A DNA stretch of 64,000 nucleotides from Chryseobacterium piscicola (GCF_900156685.1 NZ_FTOJ01000001.1:682001-746000), one strand, 5' to 3'. Shown: positions 18,187-26,828, counted from the first letter of the stretch. Notes: generated from the letters alone by a model not told the origin. Numbers and translations are program-made.

Positions 18187-18639
18187 TTAATTTTTGTTGC
18201 CATTTAAAGAGTTTTCTATGACGGCAATATTGGTCTTGATGCGTACTAAATATCTGTTAAGAATATCGTTTTCGTCTATACTAAGGTGTTTTCTGATTTT
18301 TTGAATCTTTCTATAAGATCTTTGCATACCCTTCAATTGGCTGTCTTTCGCTTTCATATCGCCGGCATTAATTGCATAGAGATAATTTTGAAGGCTAAAT
18401 TTCAAGATAGAAATTTCGGTATTAATCTCTTTTTTAGAAAACACAGGAAATGTTGACAATAGATTGCTAATTTCTGCTGCATTTGCGTTTTCGAGAATTT
18501 TTATTGAAATATTTTCCGACTCATCAGGTTTTTTTTCAATACTGCTATTTCCAATAGTGACCGGGGAAGTATTGCCTTTTTCTGTAGCACAAGACCAAAA
18601 AACACAAATTATTAATACAGATAGAAAAGTTTTTTTCAT
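18187..18639 (-). CDS. Hypothetical lipoprotein
   Basis: 150 residues. Lipoprotein signal MKKTFLSVLIICVFWSC (Cys17), then a low-complexity linker and a helical C-terminal half with many Lys and Ile (LKGMQRSYRKIQKIRKHL). No family recognised. Its start overlaps the stop of the DUF4254 gene by 4 bp, so it is translated in the same operon, between that gene and ribA. Confidence 0.75.
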   Translation of the reverse strand: MKKTFLSVLIICVFWSCATEKGNTSPVTIGNSSIEKKPDESENISIKILENANAAEISNLLSTFPVFSKKEINTEISILKFSLQNYLYAINAGDMKAKDSQLKGMQRSYRKIQKIRKHLSIDENDILNRYLVRIKTNIAVIENSLNGNKN

Positions 18640-19247
18640 TTTTGCTCCTTTTGATAAAGGATTGGGTTAAGGCTTTCATCGTTGTACATTTTCATTTGTT
18701 TGTACACTTTGATCTTAACATCGCCGTTCTCAATATCTAAAAGAAGCTGATCTATTGAAACTGAAAGATCTATCTTTTGGGTAAGAAGTACATCTAGCTT
18801 TATCTGGCAGTTTGCTCTGTGCTCTTCAGAAGCAGAATTTCTGTTTGCTTCCAAAGCCATGTGATAAACTTTTAATGATAAAATAGATAATCTGTCTACA
18901 GCCCAAGCCAAAGTTTCAGTATTAATCTTTGCATCCGTTTTTGGAGTGATTTCTTTGTATTTATCTAAAAACCAACTGTCTATAAACTCTACAAGATCAG
19001 TACGTTGCTGGTTTGAAGCATCGATTCGTCTTTTGAGTTTTAAAGCTTCAGCAGGATCAATATTTTCATCTCTGATAATGTCTTCCAAATGCCATTGAAC
19101 GGTGTCAATCCAATTCTTTGCATACAAAATTCGTTCCAAACTGTTGAGTTCGTAAGGATTAATGATTGCTGCATCTACACTATCTAATACATGATAGTCT
19201 TCAATACTTTTATTGAAGACTACCCAAGCCGTCTCGGTAAAATTCAT
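18636..19247 (-). CDS. DUF4254 family protein
   Basis: 203 residues, all helical and soluble. Typical stretches are FNKSIEDYHVLDSVDAAIIN, NPYELNSLERILYAKNWIDT and VQWHLEDIIRDENIDP. DUF4254 proteins are common in Bacteroidetes and often sit near sugar or envelope genes, as here; their activity is not known. 14 bp separate it from the tatA stop upstream. Confidence 0.88.
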   Translation of the reverse strand: MNFTETAWVVFNKSIEDYHVLDSVDAAIINPYELNSLERILYAKNWIDTVQWHLEDIIRDENIDPAEALKLKRRIDASNQQRTDLVEFIDSWFLDKYKEITPKTDAKINTETLAWAVDRLSILSLKVYHMALEANRNSASEEHRANCQIKLDVLLTQKIDLSVSIDQLLLDIENGDVKIKVYKQMKMYNDESLNPILYQKEQK

Positions 19248-19261
19248 GTGGAAAACGCTAT

Positions 19262-19480
19262 TTAGTTAACAGTAGTATTACTGCTGTTAGTAGTAGGATT
19301 TTCTTTTTTGACCTCAGTTGTTTTATCCTCTTCCTTTACTGCATCTTTGAATTCTTTGATTCCGGATCCGAAACCTCTCATCAATTCAGGAATTTTCTTA
19401 CCTCCGAACAAAAGGAGTAGAATGACAGCAACTATAAGGATATGCGGCCATGAAAGCTGTAATATTGTTAAAGTATTCAT
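19262..19480 (-). CDS. tatA: Twin-arginine translocase subunit TatA/TatE family
   Basis: 72 residues. A single N-terminal TM helix (HILIVAVILLLLFGGKK) runs into the FGxKKIPEL hinge (LLFGGKKIPELMRGFGSGIK), an amphipathic helix, and a charged, Asn/Thr-rich tail, which is the textbook TatA form. It forms the protein-conducting pore for folded Tat substrates with TatC. tatC is not in the window. It lies between EnvC-like and DUF4254 genes, an order I recall as usual in related flavobacteria. Confidence 0.92.
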   Translation of the reverse strand: MNTLTILQLSWPHILIVAVILLLLFGGKKIPELMRGFGSGIKEFKDAVKEEDKTTEVKKENPTTNSSNTTVN

Positions 19481-19511
19481 TACTATATTTTTTACAAAGT
19501 TAAATTATTTT

Positions 19512-21074
19512 TTAATACGAAATCCAACCTAATGGATCTACCGGTGTCGTACCGTTCCAAACCTGAAAGTCAAGTGTATAAGCACCATCAAAATCCTGAC
19601 CAACTGCTCCTACCGAAGATCCCGCAGATACCTGCTGACCTTTTGAAACACTCACACTTGAAAGATTTGAATAAATTGTAAAGTAAGCACCGTGCTTTAC
19701 AATCACTGTTTTAGTACCGTCGTTATTGGCAATTACAGAATTTACACTTCCAGGGAAGACAGCTTTAGCTCTTGAACCTGCAGGTACAGAAATTTTTATT
19801 CCGCTATTTTCTTCTTTTATATTTTTGAAAACAGGATGTGGCCATGTTCCGAATTTGTGAGTCACTTGTCCTTTATCAACCGGAAATCCCATTTTACCTC
19901 TGTTTTCAGCAAAATTATTTCCTGCAAGGCCTGATGAAACACCAAAGTTGGTATATGCTTTTGTTTCAGCCGCCTTTTTTTCATTGTCTGTTTTCTTTGC
20001 TAAAGCACTTTCGGCATCACGAGCAGCTTTCAGTTTGTTAGCAGCTTCTCTTGCATTTTCGTTTGCTTCGTCTAAGGCTTTTTTAGCAGCTAATCTTCTT
20101 TCTTCATCTCTTGCGCTCGCTTCTGCTTTTGCTGCATCAGCAGTACGTTTTCTGTCTTCCTCTGCACGTTTTGCAGAAAGTTCAGCGGCTTTTTTAACTT
20201 CGGCTTCGGCAATTTTTCTTTCCTTTTCCAAAGCGTCCGCTCGCGCTTTGTTTTCAGCGTCAATTCTTAGTTTTTCTCTTTCTGCTGCTAATTTTGCTAA
20301 ACGTATCTTCTCTGCTTCTGCTTTTTTACGAGATTCTTCCTCAGCTTTGGCAATTCGTATTTCTTCAGCAATAATAGCTCTTATTTGTCCTTCGAGTGCT
20401 TTTGAGCGAACTTGTTTTTGTTTTAAATCTGCGCTCAGTTTTCCTTCATTTTTCTTAAATTCGGCAACCAATTGCTCTTTTTGTTTTCTTTCAACGTCTA
20501 TTGTAAGAAGGTCTTTTTTCTGATTAACCAAAAGATTTTCTTTTGCAGTAGCAGATCTTTTTTTGTACTCTACAGATTTTTTTAATTCTACTGCGGCATT
20601 GGTAATTTCTGCTGCCTTTTTATCTTGATAGTCGCCATACTGCTTTATATATTGAATTCTTCGTAAAGCTTGTCCAAGATTTTTTGATGAAAGAATAAAA
20701 GTAACTTTATTTTGAACACCTTTGTTCTTGTATGCATTCACTAAAACTTCAGAATAATTTTTTCTTAAAACTGAAAGTTCCTTGTTTTGTCTGTTGATTT
20801 CTAGCTGACGTAGATAAATTTCGTTGTCTATAAATCTTTTTTCTTTTTGAGTATTATTAAAAACTTTCTCTCTGAGAGCTAATTTTTGGTTTACATTGGT
20901 AAGATAAGATACTGATAATTTAGACTCATTTCTGGTTTTTGCCAAATCTGAATTAATTTGAGCAATCTGTTTTTTTAATTCTGCATTTTCTTTCTGCAAT
21001 TGCTCTTTGTTTTTCTGGGCATTTCCTAATCCGAAGAGTAAGATGCTCAGTATAAGGCTGATTCTTTTAATCAT
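19512..21074 (-). CDS. EnvC-like murein hydrolase activator (degenerate M23/LytM domain)
   Basis: 520 residues. A signal peptide (ending GLGNAQ) is followed by a long coiled coil (about 20-360, very rich in Ala, Lys, Glu and Arg) and a C-terminal LytM domain (about 390-520). In active LytM enzymes zinc is held by H-x3-D and H-x-H. Here the equivalents read NSGIKI (for HxGIDI), YSNL (for YxHL) and LDFQVW (for LHFEVR), so all metal ligands are lost. That matches EnvC, which does not cut murein itself but activates N-acetylmuramoyl-L-alanine amidases at the division site; that role here is inferred. The stop is near TatA; it overlaps DUF4292 by 4 bp. Confidence 0.9.
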   Translation of the reverse strand: MIKRISLILSILLFGLGNAQKNKEQLQKENAELKKQIAQINSDLAKTRNESKLSVSYLTNVNQKLALREKVFNNTQKEKRFIDNEIYLRQLEINRQNKELSVLRKNYSEVLVNAYKNKGVQNKVTFILSSKNLGQALRRIQYIKQYGDYQDKKAAEITNAAVELKKSVEYKKRSATAKENLLVNQKKDLLTIDVERKQKEQLVAEFKKNEGKLSADLKQKQVRSKALEGQIRAIIAEEIRIAKAEEESRKKAEAEKIRLAKLAAEREKLRIDAENKARADALEKERKIAEAEVKKAAELSAKRAEEDRKRTADAAKAEASARDEERRLAAKKALDEANENAREAANKLKAARDAESALAKKTDNEKKAAETKAYTNFGVSSGLAGNNFAENRGKMGFPVDKGQVTHKFGTWPHPVFKNIKEENSGIKISVPAGSRAKAVFPGSVNSVIANNDGTKTVIVKHGAYFTIYSNLSSVSVSKGQQVSAGSSVGAVGQDFDGAYTLDFQVWNGTTPVDPLGWISY

Positions 21075-21916
21075 TTGATTTCAATTTTCTTATAACTAGA
21101 TGGTACTGAATATGGAGTATCCATCCTAGAAAAAACAAAATTCGTATTTTCTATCAAAATCTGGCTGTTTTTGCTTCCTTTTATAATTATTTTAACATTC
21201 TTTGGAAGTTTTACATTGTTGGGTTGTGTTTCCCAATTAGAATATACGATTTCTATCGCATCATCGGATTTCACATCTTTTAATTTTAAATCTTCTAAAT
21301 TATAATCTTCAGAATACTGAAGGTTTAGTTTGTATTCTCGTTCTCCATTTTCTGTTGTAAATTTCAGGTTTGAAATAGATTCCATTTGGTAACCTTCCAT
21401 GTTTTTGGTGATTTTTGCATTTTTGTTGCTGAGTGTAAAAAACGTACGGCCAACCAAAAGTTTTTCGAGATTTTTGTAATCAAAAAAATGAACATTGAGA
21501 AGATTATTTAGATATTCAAAATCAGAATCGATATAGTTTTTATTGTATTTATCCATTGCTTTGATTCCGTCTGGCGAGATTAAAGCTCGAGCAGCGTTAA
21601 AAACTATAAAATCAATTTTAGACCATATTTTTTTATCAGTTTCAATATAAATAATGGCATCTAATGGGCTCACGCGTATATTATCGGCAGTAATTTTGCT
21701 GTAAATTTTTAGAAACTCAAAATTTTCATGTAAATAGATTTTTTCATAAAAATTGAGTCTGTCTGCTACATTTTTACCTGTATCAATTGGCTCGTTTGAG
21801 TCGCTGTTTCTCACAACAAGGCTATCTGCGCTCTGCTCATCATTTCCAGATGCTTTTCTGGATTTACAGCTGAGAACTAAGAGGGTAAGAATGATTAAAG
21901 GAATCCACTTTTTCAT
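21071..21916 (-). CDS. DUF4292 lipoprotein (LolB-like fold expected)
   Basis: 281 residues. Lipoprotein signal MKKWIPLIILTLLVLSC (Cys17), a Ser/Asp linker, and a beta-rich body (FEFLKIYSKITADNIRVSPL, IYIETDKKIWSKIDFI, YQMESISNLKFTTENGER). DUF4292 is a Bacteroidetes family predicted to resemble LolA/LolB lipid carriers; no direct function is known. The 4-bp overlap with the EnvC-like gene suggests joint expression, perhaps in envelope assembly. Confidence 0.87.
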   Translation of the reverse strand: MKKWIPLIILTLLVLSCKSRKASGNDEQSADSLVVRNSDSNEPIDTGKNVADRLNFYEKIYLHENFEFLKIYSKITADNIRVSPLDAIIYIETDKKIWSKIDFIVFNAARALISPDGIKAMDKYNKNYIDSDFEYLNNLLNVHFFDYKNLEKLLVGRTFFTLSNKNAKITKNMEGYQMESISNLKFTTENGEREYKLNLQYSEDYNLEDLKLKDVKSDDAIEIVYSNWETQPNNVKLPKNVKIIIKGSKNSQILIENTNFVFSRMDTPYSVPSSYKKIEIK

Positions 21917-21952
21917 ATTGAAATTTGCTAAAACTTTGCAATATTAACGCCA

Positions 21953-21978
21953 AACCACACAAGATCTTTTGTGTGGTT
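21953..21978 (-). terminator. Hairpin between nucleotidyltransferase and DUF4292 genes
   Basis: Perfect 10-bp inverted repeat AACCACACAA (21953-21962) / TTGTGTGGTT (21969-21978) with a 6-nt loop. In the direction of the operon it has no clear U-run after it, so it may be a weak terminator, a processing site or an attenuator rather than a full stop. Confidence 0.5.
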
Positions 21979-22006
21979 CGTTGATTATTTATTTAAAGAT
22001 AATAAT

Positions 22007-23032
22007 TTAAAATGACTTACTAGGAGAAAAATCTAAAACTGAAAAATCTCCCAAAGATATTTCTCTTGCTACCCCAAAATATTGTGCAGAATTGCCAATC
22101 ATAGAATTAGAAAGATTACCATGGTTTATTTTGGTATTTTCTTGAATTAAAGAATTTTCAATATTTGAATTCACAACTTCGGTATTATTTCCCAATGAAA
22201 CACCAGGCCCGATTTTTGAGTTTGAAATTTTTACATTTTCACCAATAAAGCATGGTTGAATAATCAAAGAATTTTCAATTTTAGCAGAAGCGGGAAAGTG
22301 AGACATGGCTTCTCTTTCGTATTCAAGAATTTTCGAATTTGTTTCTACTGTTGCGTTTTTGTTTCCGCAATCCATCCAATCGTTTACTTTTCCTAAACTG
22401 AATTTTCCGCCTTTTGCTCTAAGGTTTTCCAAAGCTGTGGTTAGTTGATATTCTCCACCATTTTTAATATTATTATCCATGATGTAATTGATCTCTTCCA
22501 TCAATTTTTCTGCAGAATTGAAATAGTAGATACCAATAATTGCAAGATCAGACACAAATTCTGTTGGTTTTTCTACAAAATCTGTAATAAAACCGTAGTT
22601 ATCTAATTTTACCACACCAAAGGCAGAAGGATCTTCTACACTTTTTACCCAAATCACACCGTCGGCATTTTTATCTAAAATAAAATCTGCACGGAATAAT
22701 GTATCTGCATAAGCAATCACAACATTTCCTTCCATTGATGCTTCTGCACATTTTAGTGAATGAGCAGTCCCGAGCGGTTCCAATTGATGGTATATACTTC
22801 CTTTTGCACCCAATTTCTCTGCAATTTCTAAAAGAGATTTTTCAATTTCAGCACCAAAGTCTCCTATAATGAAGGCTACTTCTTCTATTTTCTCACCGGC
22901 AACTTTAGCGATGTCTTCTACTAATCTTTGTACTATAGGTTTTCCTGCAATAGGAATTAAAGGTTTAGGAACAGTTAAGGTATGTGGGCGAAGTCTTGAT
23001 CCACGACCAGCCATAGGAACTATTATTTTCAT
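22007..23032 (-). CDS. Sugar-phosphate nucleotidyltransferase with left-handed beta-helix
   Basis: 341 residues, cytoplasmic. The N-terminal nucleotidyltransferase domain (about 1-235) has MKIIVPMAGRGSRLRPHT (the G-x-G-x-R-L loop), PKPLIPIAGKPI, and the metal Asp in IAYADTLF. The C-terminal hexapeptide repeats (about 250-325: AKIENSLIIQPCFIGENVKI and repeats of I-G/N-x4) form a left-handed beta-helix. It makes an NDP-sugar; glucose-1-phosphate thymidylyl- or uridylyl- and mannose-1-phosphate guanylyl-transfer are all possible. It follows the flippase gene by 20 nt, so a role in polysaccharide or LPS supply is likely. Confidence 0.88.
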   Translation of the reverse strand: MKIIVPMAGRGSRLRPHTLTVPKPLIPIAGKPIVQRLVEDIAKVAGEKIEEVAFIIGDFGAEIEKSLLEIAEKLGAKGSIYHQLEPLGTAHSLKCAEASMEGNVVIAYADTLFRADFILDKNADGVIWVKSVEDPSAFGVVKLDNYGFITDFVEKPTEFVSDLAIIGIYYFNSAEKLMEEINYIMDNNIKNGGEYQLTTALENLRAKGGKFSLGKVNDWMDCGNKNATVETNSKILEYEREAMSHFPASAKIENSLIIQPCFIGENVKISNSKIGPGVSLGNNTEVVNSNIENSLIQENTKINHGNLSNSMIGNSAQYFGVAREISLGDFSVLDFSPSKSF

Positions 23033-23052
23033 GTTTCTGTTTGTATTATATT

Positions 23053-24528
23053 TTAATTTTTTCTGATAATTTTCTTTAAGGTAAATCGTTCTGTATATCC
23101 TATGATTGCAATTAGGGATAAAAGAAATGCGTTTCCGATAATATAGTTTTCTCTAAATTGATAAAACGAAAGCATTGAAATGATTATAGAAAACGTAATG
23201 TAAAGCACGATTTTTTTAATATTATAATGTATAGGATATTGAATTCTGCCCCAAATGTAAGAAATTACCATCATACTTCCATATGTAGTGAGAGCTGCAA
23301 TGGCACTTGCCCAATAACCAAATTTTGGAATGAATAAAAAGTTGATGAGAATAGTAATTGCGGCCCCTATTAAAGAGATATACAGCCCCACTCTCGTTTG
23401 ATCAGATAATTTGTACCAAATTGAAAGATTAAGATAAATCCCTAAAAACAAAGCTCCTAGCATTACGAATGGAATAATTTCAATCCCTTCAAAATACAGC
23501 GGATTCTTAAGGTATTTTTCTGAAATCCACTGCAGGTTGACCATTAATCCTGTAAAAATAAGGCAATTGCATATTACAAAAACATCCATCAACAAAGCAT
23601 AGGTTTTGTGATTGTTTTTATCTTTAAAACTAGAGAAAAAGTAAGGTTCTATTCCTAATTGATAGGCTTGCCTGAAGACTGTAATAAAAGTTGCGATTTT
23701 ATAAGCACCTCCATACACACCAATTTGATGCTTTGCTTGATCGTTGGGAAGAAGAAATTTCAGAAACTGTCGGTCTAAAGTTTGGTTTACAACTCCAGCT
23801 AATCCTGCAATCATTACAGGCCATGAGTAATTCATAATTCTTTTCCAAAGAGTAAAATTGAATTTTCTGAAACTGAAATTCACAAATTCCTTAGAAACAA
23901 TGGTTAAAGTGATGATGCTTTGAACAAGATTAGCAATGAATACATAGCCCACGCCAATTTCGGGATCATACTTTAAACCTAAAATACCACCAGGATACTC
24001 AGGAAGAATTTCTATAAAGAAAAACACCAAGAGGTAATAAACTACAGCTCCAACAACTTTTGAAAGTGTATACAGCACCGGTTTTCCTTCTAGTCTCAAA
24101 ACGGCCGAAGGAATTGTAGAAAACGCATCAAAAGACAAGATGAAAAGAAACATCACAAGATAATTAACCTGATCCGGAGTTTCAAAAGCATTAGCTAAAT
24201 CTTGTCTGAAAACATATCCAAGTATTAAATAAATAAACCCTGTCGTCAAAATGCTAAGTGAGCAGGTGGAAACCAGCGTTTTCTTATCAATTTCTTTTTC
24301 CTGGGCAAACCTGAAAAATGACGTTTCCATCCCGTGTGTAAGGAAAACTGTAATCACACCGGCAATCGAATACCAATCTACGAAAGGTGATGATGCTGAC
24401 GGCCCAAATGCATTGGTTACGATGGGCGCAATCAGGAAAGGGAAAATCCTTACTAAAACTGAACTCAGACCGTATACAGCGGTTTGTCCAAATAATTTTT
24501 TATACAAATTCTGGTTTTTAAAATGCAA
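23053..24528 (-). CDS. Polysaccharide flippase (Wzx/MVF family)
   Basis: 491 residues, about 12-14 TM helices. N-terminal YKKLFGQTAVYGLSSVLVRI is the typical first half-helix and TM1 of oligosaccharide flippases in Bacteroidetes, and the rest is a regular alternation of hydrophobic helices with short charged loops. It would move lipid-linked sugar units across the inner membrane. First gene of the minus-strand block, divergent from dihydroorotase. MurJ-like or lantibiotic-export MATE functions cannot be fully ruled out. Confidence 0.85.
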   Translation of the reverse strand: MHFKNQNLYKKLFGQTAVYGLSSVLVRIFPFLIAPIVTNAFGPSASSPFVDWYSIAGVITVFLTHGMETSFFRFAQEKEIDKKTLVSTCSLSILTTGFIYLILGYVFRQDLANAFETPDQVNYLVMFLFILSFDAFSTIPSAVLRLEGKPVLYTLSKVVGAVVYYLLVFFFIEILPEYPGGILGLKYDPEIGVGYVFIANLVQSIITLTIVSKEFVNFSFRKFNFTLWKRIMNYSWPVMIAGLAGVVNQTLDRQFLKFLLPNDQAKHQIGVYGGAYKIATFITVFRQAYQLGIEPYFFSSFKDKNNHKTYALLMDVFVICNCLIFTGLMVNLQWISEKYLKNPLYFEGIEIIPFVMLGALFLGIYLNLSIWYKLSDQTRVGLYISLIGAAITILINFLFIPKFGYWASAIAALTTYGSMMVISYIWGRIQYPIHYNIKKIVLYITFSIIISMLSFYQFRENYIIGNAFLLSLIAIIGYTERFTLKKIIRKN

Positions 24529-24628
24529 ATGTAAATATTAGAAATCATAATTTTCTTATTGATATCTAAAAATCACTTTTGAAAATATTAAATTTGCGCA
24601 ATCTCAATCTCATATATAAAAAGTAAAA

Positions 24629-25969
24629 ATGAAAATTCTAATAAAAAACGCCCAAATAGTTAATGAAAATTTGGTTTTCCAAAGTGATATTCTGATTGAA
24701 AATGATTTGATTTCAATCATTTCAAAAAATATTTCTGAAGAGAATGTTGACCAAATCATCGATGCCGCCGGAAAGTATCTTTTGCCTGGAGTGATTGATG
24801 ATCAAGTCCATTTCCGCGAACCGGGATTAACTCATAAAGGCAATATTGAATCCGAATCAAAAGCTGCTATTGCGGGAGGAATTACAAGTTTTATAGACCA
24901 ACCCAACACCGTTCCTAATGCTGTAACTCAGGAATTATTGGCTCAAAAATATGAAATTGGTTCTCAGAAAGCATACGCCAATTACGGATTTATGATGGGC
25001 GGAACCAATGATAATTTAGAAGAGATTTTAAAAACAAACCCTAGAAATGTTCCCGGAATCAAGTTGTTTTTAGGCTCATCTACAGGAAATATGTTGGTTG
25101 ATAATCCTGGAACGCTGGAAAATATTTTCAGTAATACAAAAATGCTCATTGCTGTACACTGCGAAGATGAAGCTACAATTAGAGAAAATACGCAAAAATA
25201 TCTGGATGAATATGGTGAAGATATTCCGGTGAAATTTCATCATTTAATAAGAAGTGAGGAAGCTTGTTTTACATCTTCTTCAAAAGCAGTTGAGTTAGCA
25301 AAAAAAACAGGAGCCAGACTACACGTTTTCCATCTTTCTACAGCGAAGGAGATGGAACTCTTCCGAAATGATATTCCTTTAAAAGATAAAAAAATAACGG
25401 CAGAAGTTTGTGTTCATCATTTAACTTTCACCAATGAAGATTACGATACAAAAGGAGGATTAATCAAGTGGAATCCTGCGGTAAAGACGCAAAAAGATAA
25501 AGACGGACTTTGGGAAGCTTTGCTGGATGACAGAATTGATGTGATTGCCACAGACCACGCGCCTCACACTTGGGAAGAAAAACAAAATGTTTACACAAAA
25601 TGCCCTTCTGGTGCGCCTTTGGTACAACATTCTTTGGTGGTGATGCTGGAGAATTTTAGAAAAGGAAAAATTAGCTTAGAAAAAATCGTGGAAAAAATGT
25701 GCCACAATCCTGCTGTTCTTTTCAGAGTAGAAAAAAGAGGTTTTGTGAGAGAAGGATACAAAGCCGATTTGGTTTTGGTAGATTTAAATGAAAAATGGAC
25801 GGTTGCAAAAGAAAATATATTGTATAAATGTGGATGGAGTCCACTAGAAGGAACCGTATTTCATTCTAAAGTAACCCACACTTTCGTCAACGGAAATCTA
25901 GTTTATGATAACGGAAATTTGAATGAAAAAAAATTCGGAGAGCGTTTGCTTTTTGAAGTTCAAGAATAA
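24629..25969 (+). CDS. pyrC: Dihydroorotase
   Basis: Closes N-carbamoyl-aspartate to dihydroorotate in pyrimidine synthesis; cytoplasmic amidohydrolase. 446 residues, full length. Start MKILIKNAQI, with the beta-sandwich formed by both ends. The first metal motif of class I enzymes is usually D-x-H-x-H; here it is IDDQVHFREPG, so the first His is Gln59 while His61 remains. The other ligands are present: AVHCEDE, HVFHLST, and the catalytic Asp in IATDHAPHT. A -7-like box TAAATTTG is at 24589-24596. As far as I recall the Gln is shared by Bacteroidetes homologues, so I take the enzyme to be real. A non-catalytic PyrC-like partner is the alternative. Confidence 0.9.
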   Translation: MKILIKNAQIVNENLVFQSDILIENDLISIISKNISEENVDQIIDAAGKYLLPGVIDDQVHFREPGLTHKGNIESESKAAIAGGITSFIDQPNTVPNAVTQELLAQKYEIGSQKAYANYGFMMGGTNDNLEEILKTNPRNVPGIKLFLGSSTGNMLVDNPGTLENIFSNTKMLIAVHCEDEATIRENTQKYLDEYGEDIPVKFHHLIRSEEACFTSSSKAVELAKKTGARLHVFHLSTAKEMELFRNDIPLKDKKITAEVCVHHLTFTNEDYDTKGGLIKWNPAVKTQKDKDGLWEALLDDRIDVIATDHAPHTWEEKQNVYTKCPSGAPLVQHSLVVMLENFRKGKISLEKIVEKMCHNPAVLFRVEKRGFVREGYKADLVLVDLNEKWTVAKENILYKCGWSPLEGTVFHSKVTHTFVNGNLVYDNGNLNEKKFGERLLFEVQE

Positions 25970-25995
25970 ATTATAAACAAATAATTATAGCAATA

Positions 25996-26021
25996 GGAGC
26001 GGGCTTTAGTCCGCTTCTTTT
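25996..26021 (+). terminator. Hairpin downstream of dihydroorotase
   Basis: AGCGG-(GCTTTAGT)-CCGCT followed by TCTTTTA (arms about 25998-26002 and 26011-26015). GC-rich for this genome and placed about 27 nt after the stop, so a terminator is likely. The sequence GAGCGGGCTTTAGTCCGC resembles a short interspersed element I recall from related genomes. Confidence 0.55.
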
Positions 26022-26081
26022 AGATGAGCAAACTTGGCTTTAGACAAAACATAATTTTCGTTTATAGATTTTTAAGCGCAA

Positions 26082-26323
26082 TCATCTGTGAAAATCTGTA
26101 GCAGAAAGCTTCTCTTTTGCTTTTATGATAAGCTTCTCGTGGATATGCTGTTGCGTATTCTGTCCCGTGTGAATTCTCAAAAGATCACTTAAATAATTGG
26201 GCGAAAAACTCATCGCTTCAGCAATTTGATGAACAGTTGAAAGTCTTTTTTCAGACGAATTTTTATCAAAATATTCATTCACAAACTTCTCAAATTTCAC
26301 CAATAACTGATATTGATTTTCCA
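26082..26323 (-). pseudogene. Remnant of an AraC-family regulator (middle of the HTH domain)
   Basis: About 80 codons: LENQYQLLVKFEKFVNEYFD, then LSTVHQIAEAMSFSPNYLSD, LLRIHTGQNTQQHIHEKLII and KAKEKLSATDFHR, then a stop. This is the first helix-turn-helix and linker of an AraC/XylS domain (SPNYLSDLLRxHTGQ). The N-terminal ligand domain is missing, and the second helix-turn-helix is lost after KLSATD. The 5' edge is fused to the aldo/keto reductase remnant. Confidence 0.85.
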
Positions 26324-26623
26324 GGTAACCTGCTCGTTGTCATCAGTTTTACAACCGAATTTCGTAGCTAAGATGTAGTGGTTACGTTTGCCTTCAATAG
26401 CTTTGGTTGTTAATCGTTCATTAGTGAAAGGTTCGTATACATCTGCCGTGTCGAGAAAATTACCACCCAATTCCAAAGAACGCTAAATAGTGGCAATAGC
26501 TTCCTGTTCGTCTATTTTGCCATACACATCTGCATTGCCAAAACCAGTCATTCCCATACATCACAAACCGATATTCGGAATGATGAGACCTTGATTTCCT
26601 AATTTCACATGATTGAGTTTCAT
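26312..26623 (-). pseudogene. Remnant: N-terminal third of an aldo/keto reductase
   Basis: Reads from an ATG at 26623: MKLNHVKLGNQGLIIPNIGL, stop (26561-26563), CMGMTGFG, KIDEQEAIATI, stop (26483-26485), RSLELGGNFLDTADVY (the catalytic Asp and Tyr of the AKR family), then ATKFGC and VTWKIN. It breaks off there, after 104 codons of about 330. Downstream sequence continues in a different frame as the AraC remnant. Together with its neighbour it fills the 530-bp gap before paaK. Confidence 0.85.
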
Positions 26624-26782
26624 ATTGTAGATTTTAATGAAGCAAAATTCGGCAGAAATAAACAAGCGGATGTTTGCAAAATCACGATTGTCGTATGCAA
26701 ATCACGTTTATAGTTTTTTAAAATGAATAATAATTGAAAGCTATTTAGAACCATTCAAAATATGATAAAAATCATTAATTTT

Positions 26783-26813
26783 TTTGTCAGCTGAAAATTT
26801 CTTTTTAATTTTA
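26783..26813 (+). promoter_or_regulatory. Promoter of the paa operon
   Basis: Bacteroidetes-type boxes: TTTG at 26783-26786 (-33) and TAATTTTA at 26806-26813 (-7; consensus TAnnTTTG), with 19 bp between TTG and TA. The start of transcription would fall at about 26818-26822, inside the palindrome, only some 15 nt before the paaK ATG. Confidence 0.6.
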
Positions 26814-26814
26814 C

Positions 26815-26828
26815 CTAACAAATGTTAG
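26815..26828 (+). promoter_or_regulatory. Palindromic operator at the paaK promoter
   Basis: Perfect palindromic arms CTAAC-AAAT-GTTAG, placed right after the -7 box and 6 bp before the paaK ATG, an ideal site for a repressor. It resembles the pseudopalindrome reported for the TetR-type PaaR of Thermus (CNAACGNNCGTTNG), differing at the two bases next to the centre. The protein that binds here is not known; the TetR gene at 2669-3244 is a candidate. Confidence 0.6.

Noticed and set aside
19948-20523. A 191-codon frame of Ala/Ser/Phe-rich sequence opposite the EnvC-like gene
   Set aside because: It is the complement of the Ala/Lys/Glu coiled coil; the composition follows from that, and no start context or motif supports a gene.
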